In this document: in pieces, positions 23,465 through 32,377 of the stretch
Numbering within the stretch: the first letter of the stretch is position 1
How the letters are laid out: every line of letters starts with the position of its first letter
DNA from: Prado023 sp963697345
GTDB lineage: Bacteria; Actinomycetota; Actinomycetes; S36-B12; CAIYMF01
DNA: 64,000 nucleotides
Direction of reading: 5' to 3'
Assembly: GCA_963697345.1 (NCBI GenBank)
Contig: CAVONS010000005.1
Location: forward strand, 186,001-250,000
Program-made: the position numbers and the translations under genes
The notes under the pieces: generated by a model
Databases searched by the model: none
Told to the model about the DNA's origin: nothing
What the model saw: the letters and a program-made list of their open reading frames with translations, nothing else

Positions 23465-24886
23465 TCATGAGTCGAACCCCAGGCCCATGCGGTCCAGGGT
23501 CCGCAGCCAGAGGTTGCGTCGTCCGTGGTTGTTGTCCGCCCGGTCCAGGGACCACCGGGTCAGGGCCACGGCCGGGCTCCGGAAGGGCTCAGGCGGGAAC
23601 GGCATCGGCTTGGTCCTGACCATCTCGAGCCGGGTGCGCTCCGTCTCGCGACCAGTGAGCAGGTCCAGCATCACCTGGGCGCCGTACCGGGTGGCGCCCA
23701 CCCCGAGACCCGTGTACCCCACGCTGTAGGCAACACGGCCATCCATCGCCGTGCCCCAGAACGCGCTGAACCGGGAGCAGGTGTCGATCGCGCCGCCCCA
23801 GGCGTGGGTGAACCTCAGGCCCTCGAGCTGGGGGAAGGTGGTGAAGAAGTTGTCGGCCAGGATCGCGCTGGACCGGTCATCACGATTGAGCGCCGGGTTC
23901 ATCTGGCTGCCGTAGTGGTAGATCGCGTCGAAGCCACCCCAGAGCAGCCGCCCGTCGGCGGTGGGGCGCGCGTAGTGGAACTGGTTGTTCCCGTCGCCCA
24001 CCCCGCCGCCGAAGTGCCAGCCGATGCTGTCCCGCTGACCCTGGCTCAGCGGTTCTGTCATCAGCACGTAGTCGTAGACCGGGATGATGAAGGGACGCAC
24101 CCTGCGCAGGAGGCTGGGGAAGGCGCTGGTGCCGAGGGCGACCCGACGTGCCGTGATGTGGCCGTGCTCGGTGCGCACGTCGACGCCCGTGGGCGTCGCC
24201 TCCAGGCCCGTGACCGGCGAGTGCTCGTGGATGCGCACTCCCAATCCACGAACGACCCGCGCAAGTTCCCAGGCCAACTTGGCCGGGTCCACGACGGCCA
24301 CGCCACGACGATCCAGGACACCTGCCTCGTAGACAGGCGAGTTGACCATCGCCCGCGTGGCTTCGGCGTCGAGGAACTCCAGGTGTTCCCCGTAGGGCGC
24401 TGCAAGGTCCGGCAACGCCCGGAGCTCGTCCACCTGATGGGCCTCGGTGGCGACCTCGAGCTCGCCGCTGCGTTCGAAGTCGACGGCCATCTCGTAGCGC
24501 GAGACGGTCTCCTCGATCGCATCGAGGTTGGCGTGCCCCTGCCGGGTCAGCTCGGCGAGGTCCGACGGCCACCGGGAGAGCCCGTTGGCGAAGCCATGGG
24601 TGATCGACGAGGCCACGAAGCCGCCATTGCGGCCCGAGGCGCCCTCAGCGATCCGATCGGACTCGAGCACGACGACATCGAGGTCGGGATCTGCCTCCTT
24701 GGCCAGCAGCGCGGTCCAGAGCCCCGTGTACCCGCCACCCACCACGACCAGGTCCGCCGTGGCGGCTCCAACCAGCGTCGGTGTGGGATCGGGGCGGGCC
24801 GGACGGTCAAGCCAGAAGGGGGCGTGGGTGACGTCGGCCAGGGCGCTGCGCGACGAGGTGCGGATGTTGTGACGCGAGTACGGCAC
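23465..24886 (-). CDS. FAD-dependent amine oxidoreductase (DadA/PuuB/OrdL type)
   Basis: 473 residues from GTG 24886. The N-terminal dinucleotide-binding motif is LVVVGGGYTGLWTALLAKE, with GASGRNGGFVASS, both typical of gamma-glutamylputrescine oxidase/glycine oxidase-like DAO enzymes, and the C-terminal YSVGYTGLGVGATRYGA block closing the FAD site. It probably oxidises a primary or secondary amine to an aldehyde or imine. No gamma-glutamylputrescine synthetase (PuuA) is in the window, so the physiological amine is uncertain. It is upstream of mmsA in a two-gene unit and divergent from the protein kinase gene. Confidence 0.85.
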   Translation of the reverse strand: MPYSRHNIRTSSRSALADVTHAPFWLDRPARPDPTPTLVGAATADLVVVGGGYTGLWTALLAKEADPDLDVVVLESDRIAEGASGRNGGFVASSITHGFANGLSRWPSDLAELTRQGHANLDAIEETVSRYEMAVDFERSGELEVATEAHQVDELRALPDLAAPYGEHLEFLDAEATRAMVNSPVYEAGVLDRRGVAVVDPAKLAWELARVVRGLGVRIHEHSPVTGLEATPTGVDVRTEHGHITARRVALGTSAFPSLLRRVRPFIIPVYDYVLMTEPLSQGQRDSIGWHFGGGVGDGNNQFHYARPTADGRLLWGGFDAIYHYGSQMNPALNRDDRSSAILADNFFTTFPQLEGLRFTHAWGGAIDTCSRFSAFWGTAMDGRVAYSVGYTGLGVGATRYGAQVMLDLLTGRETERTRLEMVRTKPMPFPPEPFRSPAVALTRWSLDRADNNHGRRNLWLRTLDRMGLGFDS

Positions 24887-25031
24887 GGGTATCGCACTCC
24901 AGGTGAGCCGCCCCGGGTCCTCCGGACGATACGGCCGCGCGGTTGGTGGGTCATCCCCACTCGGTGGACCGCAGCGGAGCCAGTGTAGCGACCCTCGTCA
25001 CCCTGCGCGAAGCGATGATCACCTTCTCGCC

Positions 25032-25070
25032 GCGCGGGTATCCGGCCCGGACCTTGCGCGGGTATCCGGC
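25032..25070. repeat. Tandem 15-bp direct repeats in divergent promoter region
   Basis: GCGCGGGTATCCGGC occurs at 25032-25046 and 25056-25070, a spacing of 24 bp, in the 267 bp between the FAD oxidoreductase (minus) and the kinase (plus). Direct repeats at near two helical turns may be regulator sites. The kinase ATG at 25154 has GGGAGG upstream. Confidence 0.4.
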
Positions 25071-25153
25071 TTGGACGTGAGGCGGAGACAATCCACTAGA
25101 TTGACGTCCAGCCCAGTCCGGGCCGCGCGCGCCCCATCCGACGGGAGGTTCCC

Positions 25154-26503
25154 ATGCCAGAAGTCCCGGTGGGCGCCGAGCTGTCGATGCACGACCCACG
25201 CCAGGTGGGCCCGTGGACCATCCATTCACGGCTGGGGGCCGGCGGGATGGGGGTGGTGTTCTACGCCTCGTCCCCCGAGTGGCAGGGCGTCGCCCTGAAG
25301 GTGATCCGACCGGGCCTTCTGGACGCCCCGGCGACGCGGGACAGGTTCCGCCGTGAGGTCGCCGTCCTGAGGTCCGTCCACGATGACCACATCAGCCAGT
25401 TCCTGGCCGCCGACCTCGAGTCCGAGCCGGCCTGGTTGGCCATCGAGTACGTCAGCGGACCAACCCTGCGCGACGAGGTCACCGAGAACGGCCCCCTGTC
25501 CGAAGACGACTGGTGGCGCCTGGCCCGTGGCATGGCCCAGGCACTGGCCGTGCTCGACCAGCACCGCATCACCCACCGGGATCTCAAGCCCGGCAACATC
25601 ATCCTCAGCCCCACGGGCCCACAACTCATCGACTTCGGGATCGCCCACCCCGAGGACGCAACCTCACTGACGGCCACGGGTCTGGTCACCGGCAGCCCGG
25701 CATGGCTCTCGCCCGAGCAGGCCACGCTGGATCCCATCGGTCCGGCCAGCGACGTGTTCGCCCTCGGTTCACTCCTGGCGTTCTCGATCACCGGCCGGCC
25801 ACCCTTCGGCGAGGGCGCCTCCGTGGCCGTGCTCATGAGCATCGCCACCCGGGAACCCGACCTCGAGGGCATCGACCCCAACCGCTGCGCCCTGCTGCGC
25901 CGCATGATGACGAAGGACCCGACACGCAGGCCCTCCGCGCGGCAGGTGCTCGACCGCCTGCGCGAGCATCCCGCCGGTCCGGATGCGACCCAGGCTGAGG
26001 GAGACCAGGCGACCCGAGTGCTCGCGCCACACATCGGCGCCCCACTCCAGACTCCCCCGCCGGCGTCGCCAGCCCCCACCTCGCCAGCCCTGCACCGCCC
26101 CGGTCCCCACCACCCCGGCGTCAGTCGCGCCGGTCACACCTCCCGCGCCGACTGCGCCCCCGGTTCGGCCGAGGAGCACGGCCAGCGGACGGTCGCTGGG
26201 CCCGCGCGCGGCGGCAGCGCAGCGGCGCCGGGAGCGCCGACGTCGCCTCCTCGTGGCGCTGGTCGCCATCCTTGCCCTGATCGTTGCGGGGTGGATCGCG
26301 CTGCAGGCCCTGGACGTCGGCACCACCGGCGGCGGATCGTCGACCGGCGGTGGTGCCTCCTCGGACGCACCACCGGCCCCGAACTCGGACCAGCTGCGCG
26401 ACGGGCCCTGGCTGCTCGAGCGCTACCGGCTCAACAACACCTCGTCGGGGCTGACGATCACCGGGACCGTGCGCAACACCGGGGACGCCACGGCCTCGGC
26501 TGA
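25154..26503 (+). CDS. Ser/Thr protein kinase (PknB-type), 3' end out of frame
   Basis: The open frame encodes 449 residues. Residues about 20-275 are a complete Hanks-type kinase: glycine loop GAGGMGVVF, lysine in VALKVI, catalytic HRDLKPGN, IDFGIA, activation/P+1 SPAWLSPEQ and SDVFALGSLL. After about residue 310 the sequence loses protein character (His/Arg/Gly-rich), because the normal Pro/Thr juxtamembrane region, transmembrane helix and extracellular domain continue in the next frame (see 26085-26657). The intact product would be a membrane receptor-like kinase. Either a one-base indel has disrupted the gene or the sequence contains an error; the kinase domain itself is intact. Confidence 0.8.
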   Translation: MPEVPVGAELSMHDPRQVGPWTIHSRLGAGGMGVVFYASSPEWQGVALKVIRPGLLDAPATRDRFRREVAVLRSVHDDHISQFLAADLESEPAWLAIEYVSGPTLRDEVTENGPLSEDDWWRLARGMAQALAVLDQHRITHRDLKPGNIILSPTGPQLIDFGIAHPEDATSLTATGLVTGSPAWLSPEQATLDPIGPASDVFALGSLLAFSITGRPPFGEGASVAVLMSIATREPDLEGIDPNRCALLRRMMTKDPTRRPSARQVLDRLREHPAGPDATQAEGDQATRVLAPHIGAPLQTPPPASPAPTSPALHRPGPHHPGVSRAGHTSRADCAPGSAEEHGQRTVAGPARGGSAAAPGAPTSPPRGAGRHPCPDRCGVDRAAGPGRRHHRRRIVDRRWCLLGRTTGPELGPAARRALAARALPAQQHLVGADDHRDRAQHRGRHGLG

Positions 26504-26657
26504 CCTCACGACATGGGTCTACGTGGGCCAGGAGTCACTGGGGTCCGTGTCGACCACCGTGACCGACGTGCCGGCCGGTGATGCCGTGCAGGTCGAGATG
26601 ACCGGGGACGCCGTCTGGAAGCAGGGCGACAAGGTCGTCCTGCTCAAGGCCTCCTGA
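26085..26657 (+). pseudogene. Frame-displaced C-terminal part of the Ser/Thr kinase (TM helix and extracellular domain)
   Basis: In the frame shifted by one relative to the kinase, sequence from about 26085 reads as a P/T/A-rich juxtamembrane stretch (TTPASVAPVTPPAPTAPP), a basic stop (RRRERRRR), a single transmembrane helix (LLVALVAILALIVAGWIAL), a Gly/Ser linker, and a roughly 95-residue extracellular FxLYD-like beta domain (ITGTVRNTGDATAS, VYVGQESLG, VEMTGDAVW) ending at the TGA before 26658. No plausible own start precedes it. It most likely belongs to the kinase gene. Confidence 0.7.
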
Positions 26658-26663
26658 TCGGCC

Positions 26664-27881
26664 TCAGGCGCCGATCACCGACTGGTAGAGCCGGGCGTAC
26701 TTCACTTCCTCCTCGGGAGTGAGCCACTTGAAGGCAGTGATGTTGGCCAGGTCCTCAGCCGTGGGGAAGATGAAGGGGTCGTCCACGAGGTCCGGATCGA
26801 TCTTCTCCATCGCCTCCCGGGCCCCTGCCACAGGTGAGATGTACTGCACCCAGGCCGCCACCTCAGCGGCGATCTCCGGGTCGTAGTACCAGTTCATGAG
26901 CTGCTCGGCGTTGGCCATGTGGCGCGCCATGGCAGGGACCATCATGTCGTCGGTCCAGAGCAGCCCGCCGGACTCGGGGATCACGAACGTGTAGGGCTTG
27001 CCCTCCAGGGCGATGTCCCCGGACCAGGCGAAGGCAGCGACGACGTCGCCGGTGAGCATCGAGGGGATGTAGTCGTTGCCCGTCACCTGGCGGATCTGCC
27101 CGGAGTCGATCTGCGCCTGGATCTCAGCAGCCGCGGCGTCGAACTCGTCCTGGGTGAAGTTCGCGGGGTCGGCGCCCAGCGACGCCATCACCAGCCCCAT
27201 CGAGTCGCGCATCTCGGCGAGGATGGTGATCCTGCCCTTGAGCGCGGGGTCCCACATCTCCTGCACCGTGCGGATCTCGGACTTGCCGGTCAGCTCCTTG
27301 AGGAGCTTGGCGTTGAAGCCCAGCCCGGTGTAGCCGCCCTGCCAGGGGAGGCTGTGATTGCGGTCCGGGTCGAAGGCCACGTTCTGCAGGCTCGGGATGA
27401 GGTTGTCGGCGTTCGGCATGTTGGTGCGATCGAACTGCTGGGCGAAGCCCTGACGCGTCCAGAGTGCGGCCATCCAGTCGGTGAGCACGACCAGATCGCG
27501 GCCGATGTCCTGGCCGGCCTCGAGCTGGGGACGCACCTTGGCGGCGAACTCCGCCGTGTCGTTGATGTCCTCGCGCAGCTCCACGTCGATCCCGGTGGCC
27601 TCCTGGAACCGCTCGAGGGTCGGACGGTTGCCGTCATCGTCCTCATCGATGTACTCCACCCACGACGACCAGACCAGCTCCTTCTCCGTGGCCGACTGGT
27701 CCGGCTGGGTCTTTGCGGGCAGATCGCCCTCAGAGCGGGAGCCGCTGGGGGCGGGCGTGCTGGTGGTGCCCCGCGCGCCACAGGCGGCAGCCATGAGTGC
27801 AGCCCCGCCGATCCCTGCCGACTGCAGCAGCCGGCGCCGCGGCAGCACGAGCCCTGACTGCGGCGTGCTCAGATTCTTCAT
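26664..27881 (-). CDS. potD: Spermidine/putrescine ABC transporter substrate-binding lipoprotein (PotD-like), copy 1
   Basis: 405 residues. A Tat-type signal (PRRRLLQSAG) is followed by a lipobox (AAAC, Cys about residue 34), so the protein is likely exported folded and lipid-anchored. The rest is a PotD/PotF-type periplasmic-binding fold: WSSWVEYIDED, DLVVLTDWMAALW, LPWQGGYTGLGFN, MWDPALKGRITIL and WSGDIALEG. It captures spermidine or putrescine for the PotABC permease encoded just upstream. It lies 93 bp downstream of potC, in the same direction; a second, clearly related PotD is encoded at the other end of the cluster. Confidence 0.9.
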   Translation of the reverse strand: MKNLSTPQSGLVLPRRRLLQSAGIGGAALMAAACGARGTTSTPAPSGSRSEGDLPAKTQPDQSATEKELVWSSWVEYIDEDDDGNRPTLERFQEATGIDVELREDINDTAEFAAKVRPQLEAGQDIGRDLVVLTDWMAALWTRQGFAQQFDRTNMPNADNLIPSLQNVAFDPDRNHSLPWQGGYTGLGFNAKLLKELTGKSEIRTVQEMWDPALKGRITILAEMRDSMGLVMASLGADPANFTQDEFDAAAAEIQAQIDSGQIRQVTGNDYIPSMLTGDVVAAFAWSGDIALEGKPYTFVIPESGGLLWTDDMMVPAMARHMANAEQLMNWYYDPEIAAEVAAWVQYISPVAGAREAMEKIDPDLVDDPFIFPTAEDLANITAFKWLTPEEEVKYARLYQSVIGA

Positions 27882-27974
27882 GATCGTCCCTCCGTCGTCC
27901 CCTGGTCCCCGTCCCAGTCAGGATTGTCCATCATCGGTCCGTGTCGTCGGGTAGGGCCCCGGTGGTCGCGCTGC

Positions 27975-28856
27975 TCAGCTCTTGACCCGCCGGCGCGATG
28001 CACTGACGATCTGCGAGATGAGGACGATCGCCAGGGCGCCGAAGAACATGATCGAGGCGATCACATTCACCTGCGGCGGGATCCCGCGCTGGGCAGCTCC
28101 CCAGATGTACATCGGGAAGGTGACCGTCGAGCCCGAGTTGAAGTTGGTGATGATGAAGTCATCGAAGGACAACGAGAACGCCAGCAGCGCGGCACCCGCG
28201 ATGCCCGGGGCCACCAGCGGCAGGGTGACGTACCGGAAGGTCGCCTTCTCATCGGCGTAGAGATCCATCGCCGCCTGCTCGATGCGTGGGTCCAGCCCGG
28301 AGAGACGGGCCTTGACCGTGACGACGACGAAGCTGATCACGAACATGATGTGGGCGATGAGGATCGTCCAGAAGCCCAGCGGCATGGACCACGAGCCCAC
28401 GTACATGTTCAGGAACAGCGCGAGCAGCGAGGACCCGAGCACGACCTCGGGGGTGGCCATCGGCAGGAAGATCAGCAGGTTCGTCGTGGACCGTCCACGG
28501 AAGCGATGGCGGACCATGGCGAAGGCGATCATCGTGCCCATGATCGTGCCGACCACGGTGGTGAAGAAGGCGATCGTGGCGCTGACCTGGACCGACCCAC
28601 AGATGGTGGGGTCCTTGCAGATGTTCAACCACGCGTCGAGGGAGAACTCGTTCCACCGCGTGTTCTGCCGGCCGACGGGCTTGTTGAAGGAGAAGATCAC
28701 GACCACGGCCACCGGCAGGAACATGTAGATCAGGGCGAGCAGGCTGTAGGCCGCCAACGCGTGCTCGCGAATCCACATCAGGATCCGCTGGGTGGCTGAC
28801 AGCCTGGCAGGCTCCATCTCGGCGGCTGCGGCGGGATCGATCTGGGTGGTGGCCAT
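27975..28856 (-). CDS. potC: Polyamine ABC transporter permease PotC-like
   Basis: 293 residues with about six membrane segments. The inner-membrane permease EAA loop is seen around EQAAMDLYADEKATFRYVTLP, the contact with the ATPase. FNKPVGRQNTRWNEFSLDAW and DDFIITNFNSGS are typical of PotC. The start overlaps the potB stop by one base at 28856. It forms the channel with PotB and uses PotA for energy. Confidence 0.92.
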   Translation of the reverse strand: MATTQIDPAAAAEMEPARLSATQRILMWIREHALAAYSLLALIYMFLPVAVVVIFSFNKPVGRQNTRWNEFSLDAWLNICKDPTICGSVQVSATIAFFTTVVGTIMGTMIAFAMVRHRFRGRSTTNLLIFLPMATPEVVLGSSLLALFLNMYVGSWSMPLGFWTILIAHIMFVISFVVVTVKARLSGLDPRIEQAAMDLYADEKATFRYVTLPLVAPGIAGAALLAFSLSFDDFIITNFNSGSTVTFPMYIWGAAQRGIPPQVNVIASIMFFGALAIVLISQIVSASRRRVKS

Positions 28857-29776
28857 CAGAGCAGGTCCTCCGTCCCAGCGCGGCGCACATAGATGAACAC
28901 GAGCACCAGGATCGAGGCCATGAGCAGGAAGCTCAACGCCGAGGCGATCGGATAGTCACGCACGATGATGAACTGGCTGTCGATCACGGATCCGACCATG
29001 CGGTCCTTGGTCGAGCCCAGCAGCTTGGCGTTGATGTAGTCGCCAGCAGCAGGGATGAAGGTCAACAGGGTCCCGGCCACCACCCCGGGCAGGGAGAGCG
29101 GCCAGATGACCTTGCGGAAGGTGGTGAACGCGGTCGCGTAGAGATCCGCGCCGGCCTCAGCGAGCCGCGGATCGATCTTGTCCAACGAGGCGTACAGGGG
29201 AAGGATCATGAAGGGCAGGAAGTTGTACGTGATGCCTGTGACCACGGCCAGGGGCGTGTTGAGGATGCGGTCCTGGGGCAGGAGGTTGAGGGTGTTCATC
29301 GTCTCCACGATCCAGCCCTGGTCGGCCAGGATGGTCTTCCACGCATTGGTCCTGATCAGGAACGAGGCGAAGAACGGCGCGACCACCAGCACCAGCAACA
29401 GGGCCTTCCAGCGCCCCGCCTTGAACGCGATGAAGTAGGCCACGGGGTAGGCGATGATCAACCCGATGAGCGTGGCAATCCCCGCGTAGATGAACGACCG
29501 GATGAACTGCTCGCTGTAGCGGCTCAGGGCCTCGGAGTAGTTGGCGAAGTCCCAGTTGAAGTAGTAGCCGTCGTTGGGGTTGTCGCTGACCGGTGACTGC
29601 AGCGACGTCAGGAACAGCGAGACCAGCGGCAGCACGAAGAAGACCCCGAGCCAGGCCATGCCCGGCAGCAGCAACCAGTACGGGGTCTTTCGACCCTTCA
29701 GCAGGCCCTTGGCGGGCGTCTCCGGGATCGGGGTGGCCGGTATCTGGATCGCCGGGCTGCTGGACGGGATCTGCAT
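28856..29776 (-). CDS. potB: Polyamine ABC transporter permease PotB-like
   Basis: 306 residues with a cytoplasmic Pro-rich N-terminus (ATPIPETPAKGLLKGRKTPY) and six membrane segments. The EAA loop reads LAEAGADLYATAFTTFRKVIWPLSLPG. FFASFLIRTNAWKTIL and YNFLPFMILPLYASLDKID are characteristic of PotB/PotH permeases. It lies 3 bp after potA and overlaps potC. Confidence 0.92.
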   Translation of the reverse strand: MQIPSSSPAIQIPATPIPETPAKGLLKGRKTPYWLLLPGMAWLGVFFVLPLVSLFLTSLQSPVSDNPNDGYYFNWDFANYSEALSRYSEQFIRSFIYAGIATLIGLIIAYPVAYFIAFKAGRWKALLLVLVVAPFFASFLIRTNAWKTILADQGWIVETMNTLNLLPQDRILNTPLAVVTGITYNFLPFMILPLYASLDKIDPRLAEAGADLYATAFTTFRKVIWPLSLPGVVAGTLLTFIPAAGDYINAKLLGSTKDRMVGSVIDSQFIIVRDYPIASALSFLLMASILVLVFIYVRRAGTEDLL

Positions 29777-29779
29777 GGA

Positions 29780-30991
29780 TCAGCCCTTCCTGGCAGCAGT
29801 CGGCGCCTTGCCCGCGACAGCGTCGGACGCGGTGTAGTGCCCGACCTCGCGCAACTCCTTGTCGAGTCCCGCGTTCAGGTCGTCATTGCCATCGAGGCCG
29901 AACGTGTGGCGCGGGTCCCACGACAACGTGACGTCCTCGCCGACCCGCGGGCGCGATCCCGCACTCAGGTTCTGCTCGAAGGCGATGACCTCCTGGCCCC
30001 ACGGTGCGGCCACCAGGTACTGGGTGGACACCCCGACGAAGGAGGCGTCGGTGATGCGGCCCGTGAGGCTGTTCCGGCCAGCCGGCACCTGGTCGTCACC
30101 GCGGTGCAGCGCCAGCTTCTCCGGTCGGATTCCGAGGATGATCTTGTCCGACGTGGTCGCGCTCTTGTCCTTGGGCAAGGTGAAGACCTGGTCGAAGGCC
30201 TTCACGGTGATGGTGTCCCCGGACTCGACGACGTCGCCCGGGAACATGTTCGACTGGCCGAGGAAGTTGGCCGCGAAGGCCGTGTGGGGCGTGTCGTAGA
30301 TCTCCTGCGGCTCCCCCAGCTGCTCGATCTTGCCGTTGTTCATCACCGCGATGGTGTCGGCCATGGTCATGGCCTCCTCCTGGTCGTGGGTGACGTGGAC
30401 GAACGTGATGCCCACCTCGACCTGGATCCGCTTGAGCTCGATCTGCATCTGGCGTCGCAGCTTGAGGTCCAGGGCGCCGAGGGGCTCGTCGAGCAGGAGG
30501 ACGTCGGGGCGGTTGATCAGCGCGCGAGCAAGGGCGACACGCTGCTGCTGCCCGCCGGACATCTGCGCCGGCTTGCGCCGTGCAAGCGGCGCGAGCTCCA
30601 CGAGCTCGAGCATCTCGTTGACCTTGGCATCGACGTTCTTCTCACCACGCCGGCGCAGGCCGAAGGCGACATTCTCGAAGATGTCCATGTGCGGGAACAG
30701 CGCGTAGCTCTGGAAGACCGTGTTGACGGGCCGCTTGTAGGGGCGCAGACCAGTGATGTCCCGGTCCCCGATCTGGATCATCCCCTGCGTGGGGACCTCC
30801 AGGCCCGCCACCATCCGCAGCGTCGTGGTCTTGCCACAGCCGGAGGGACCGAGCAGCGCGAAGAACGCACCGGCCGGGATGGTGAGTGAGATGTCATCCA
30901 CCGCGGCGTGGTCCCCCCACCGCTTGGTGAGCCGAACCAGGTGCAGGTCCTCAACATCGTTCTTCGCGGGCTCGGTGGTCACCGGTGGCAT
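29780..30991 (-). CDS. potA: Polyamine ABC transporter ATPase PotA-like
   Basis: 403 residues. Walker A GPSGCGKTTTLRM, Q-loop FQSYALFPHM, signature MSGGQQQRVALARAL, Walker B VLLLDEPLGALD and switch histidine VTHDQEEAMTMAD are all present, followed by a C-terminal TOBE domain (from about 290). It powers import of spermidine/putrescine with PotB, PotC and the PotD lipoproteins. First permease gene of the block; 24 bp separate it from the upstream potD copy 2. Confidence 0.94.
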   Translation of the reverse strand: MPPVTTEPAKNDVEDLHLVRLTKRWGDHAAVDDISLTIPAGAFFALLGPSGCGKTTTLRMVAGLEVPTQGMIQIGDRDITGLRPYKRPVNTVFQSYALFPHMDIFENVAFGLRRRGEKNVDAKVNEMLELVELAPLARRKPAQMSGGQQQRVALARALINRPDVLLLDEPLGALDLKLRRQMQIELKRIQVEVGITFVHVTHDQEEAMTMADTIAVMNNGKIEQLGEPQEIYDTPHTAFAANFLGQSNMFPGDVVESGDTITVKAFDQVFTLPKDKSATTSDKIILGIRPEKLALHRGDDQVPAGRNSLTGRITDASFVGVSTQYLVAAPWGQEVIAFEQNLSAGSRPRVGEDVTLSWDPRHTFGLDGNDDLNAGLDKELREVGHYTASDAVAGKAPTAARKG

Positions 30992-31015
30992 CCTTTCTAG
31001 CTCATCCCCGAGCGG

Positions 31016-32221
31016 TCAGTTGCCGATCAGGGTCTGGAACGCCTGGTCGTAGGCACCCTGCTCACCGGGAGTCAGCGACTTGAAGACGGTCACGTTGTTG
31101 AGGTCCTCCTCGGTGGGGAAGATGTACTTGTTGCCCACCAGTTCGGGATCGATCTTCTCCATCGCTGCCTCTGCCCCCTCGACGGGGCAGATGTACTGCA
31201 CCCATGCGGCAACTTCGGCGGCGACCTCGGGATCGTAGTAGTAGTCCATGAGCTTCTGCGCGTTGCCGAGGTGACGGGCCATGGCCGGGACCAGCATGTT
31301 GTCGGTCCACAGCGTCCCGCCGGACTCCGGGATGTTGAATCCGAAGGGACCGCCGAGGGCCACGACGTCACCGGACCAGCCGAAGGCCGCCACGACATCG
31401 CCGGTCTCCAGCGCGGTCAGGTAGTCGTTGCCGGTCACCTGGCGGATCTGCCCGTTGTCGATCTGCTCCTGGAGCGCCGCGATGGCCTCGTTGAACTGGT
31501 CCTCGGTGAAGTCGGCGGGGTCATTGCCCTGCGCGAGCAACATGAGTCCCATGCTGTCGCGCATCTCGGACAGGATCGTGACCCGGCCCTTGAGCGCCGG
31601 ATCCCACAGCTCCTCAACGGTCTTGAGCTCCGTCTTGCCTGTCAGCTTCTCCAGGGTCTTGCTGTTGAAGCCCAGGCCGGCGTACCCACTCTGCCAGGGC
31701 AGGGTCAAGTTCCGCTCCGGGTCGAAGGGGATCCCCTTGAGCCGCTCGATCAGGTTGTTGGAGTTGGGCACCTGGTCCCTGTCGAACTCCTGGGCGTATC
31801 CCGAGCGGATCCACTCTGCAGCCATCCAGTCGGTGAGCACCACGAGGTCACGGCCGATGTCCTGCCCGGCCTCGAGCTGGGGTCGCACCTTGGCGTAGAA
31901 CTCGGAGTTGTCGTTGATGTCCTCGCGGTAGTCGACCGCGATACCCGATTCCTGCGTGAACCGGTCGAGCGTCGGGCGGTTGCCGTCGTCGTCCTCGTCG
32001 ATGTACTGGACCCACGTCGACCAGGCAAGCTCCTTCTCGGTCTCGGACTGGTCGGGCTGGGTCTTGACCTCGGCGCCACCGGACGCGGTCCCACCACCTG
32101 CACCGCCCCCACCAGCCCCGCAGGCCGCAGCGACCATGGCCGCACCGCCGATCCCGGCAGCCTGCAGCACCCGCCGCCGGGGAAGCGCGAGTCCGGAAGG
32201 AAGGTTGATGGAGCCAGTCAT
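31016..32221 (-). CDS. potD: Spermidine/putrescine ABC transporter substrate-binding lipoprotein (PotD-like), copy 2
   Basis: 401 residues from ATG 32221 (AGAGGCGG upstream). Tat-type signal LPRRRVLQAAG and lipobox AAAC, then a Gly/Ala-rich spacer and the same PotD fold as copy 1: WSTWVQYIDEDDDG, DLVVLTDWMAAEW, LPWQSGYAGLGFN, WDPALKGRVTIL and WSGDVVALGG. It is a close paralogue of the gene at 26664. It is the first gene of the pot operon, so the order is potD2-potA-potB-potC-potD1. Two binding proteins sharing one permease would broaden or tune polyamine specificity. Confidence 0.9.
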   Translation of the reverse strand: MTGSINLPSGLALPRRRVLQAAGIGGAAMVAAACGAGGGGAGGGTASGGAEVKTQPDQSETEKELAWSTWVQYIDEDDDGNRPTLDRFTQESGIAVDYREDINDNSEFYAKVRPQLEAGQDIGRDLVVLTDWMAAEWIRSGYAQEFDRDQVPNSNNLIERLKGIPFDPERNLTLPWQSGYAGLGFNSKTLEKLTGKTELKTVEELWDPALKGRVTILSEMRDSMGLMLLAQGNDPADFTEDQFNEAIAALQEQIDNGQIRQVTGNDYLTALETGDVVAAFGWSGDVVALGGPFGFNIPESGGTLWTDNMLVPAMARHLGNAQKLMDYYYDPEVAAEVAAWVQYICPVEGAEAAMEKIDPELVGNKYIFPTEEDLNNVTVFKSLTPGEQGAYDQAFQTLIGN

Positions 32222-32377
32222 GTCATCCGCCTCTTCTGTGATGTGTCGTACTTCTTGTGATGGAGGTGTGCGATAGGTCCGCCGTGAGCAGCGGCCCTGG
32301 CGGTCGTGCTCGTTACCGTGGAACATATCCCCAAGCGGTGCGGGGTTGGGCATATCTGCCACGTGGCGTCCTCGACA

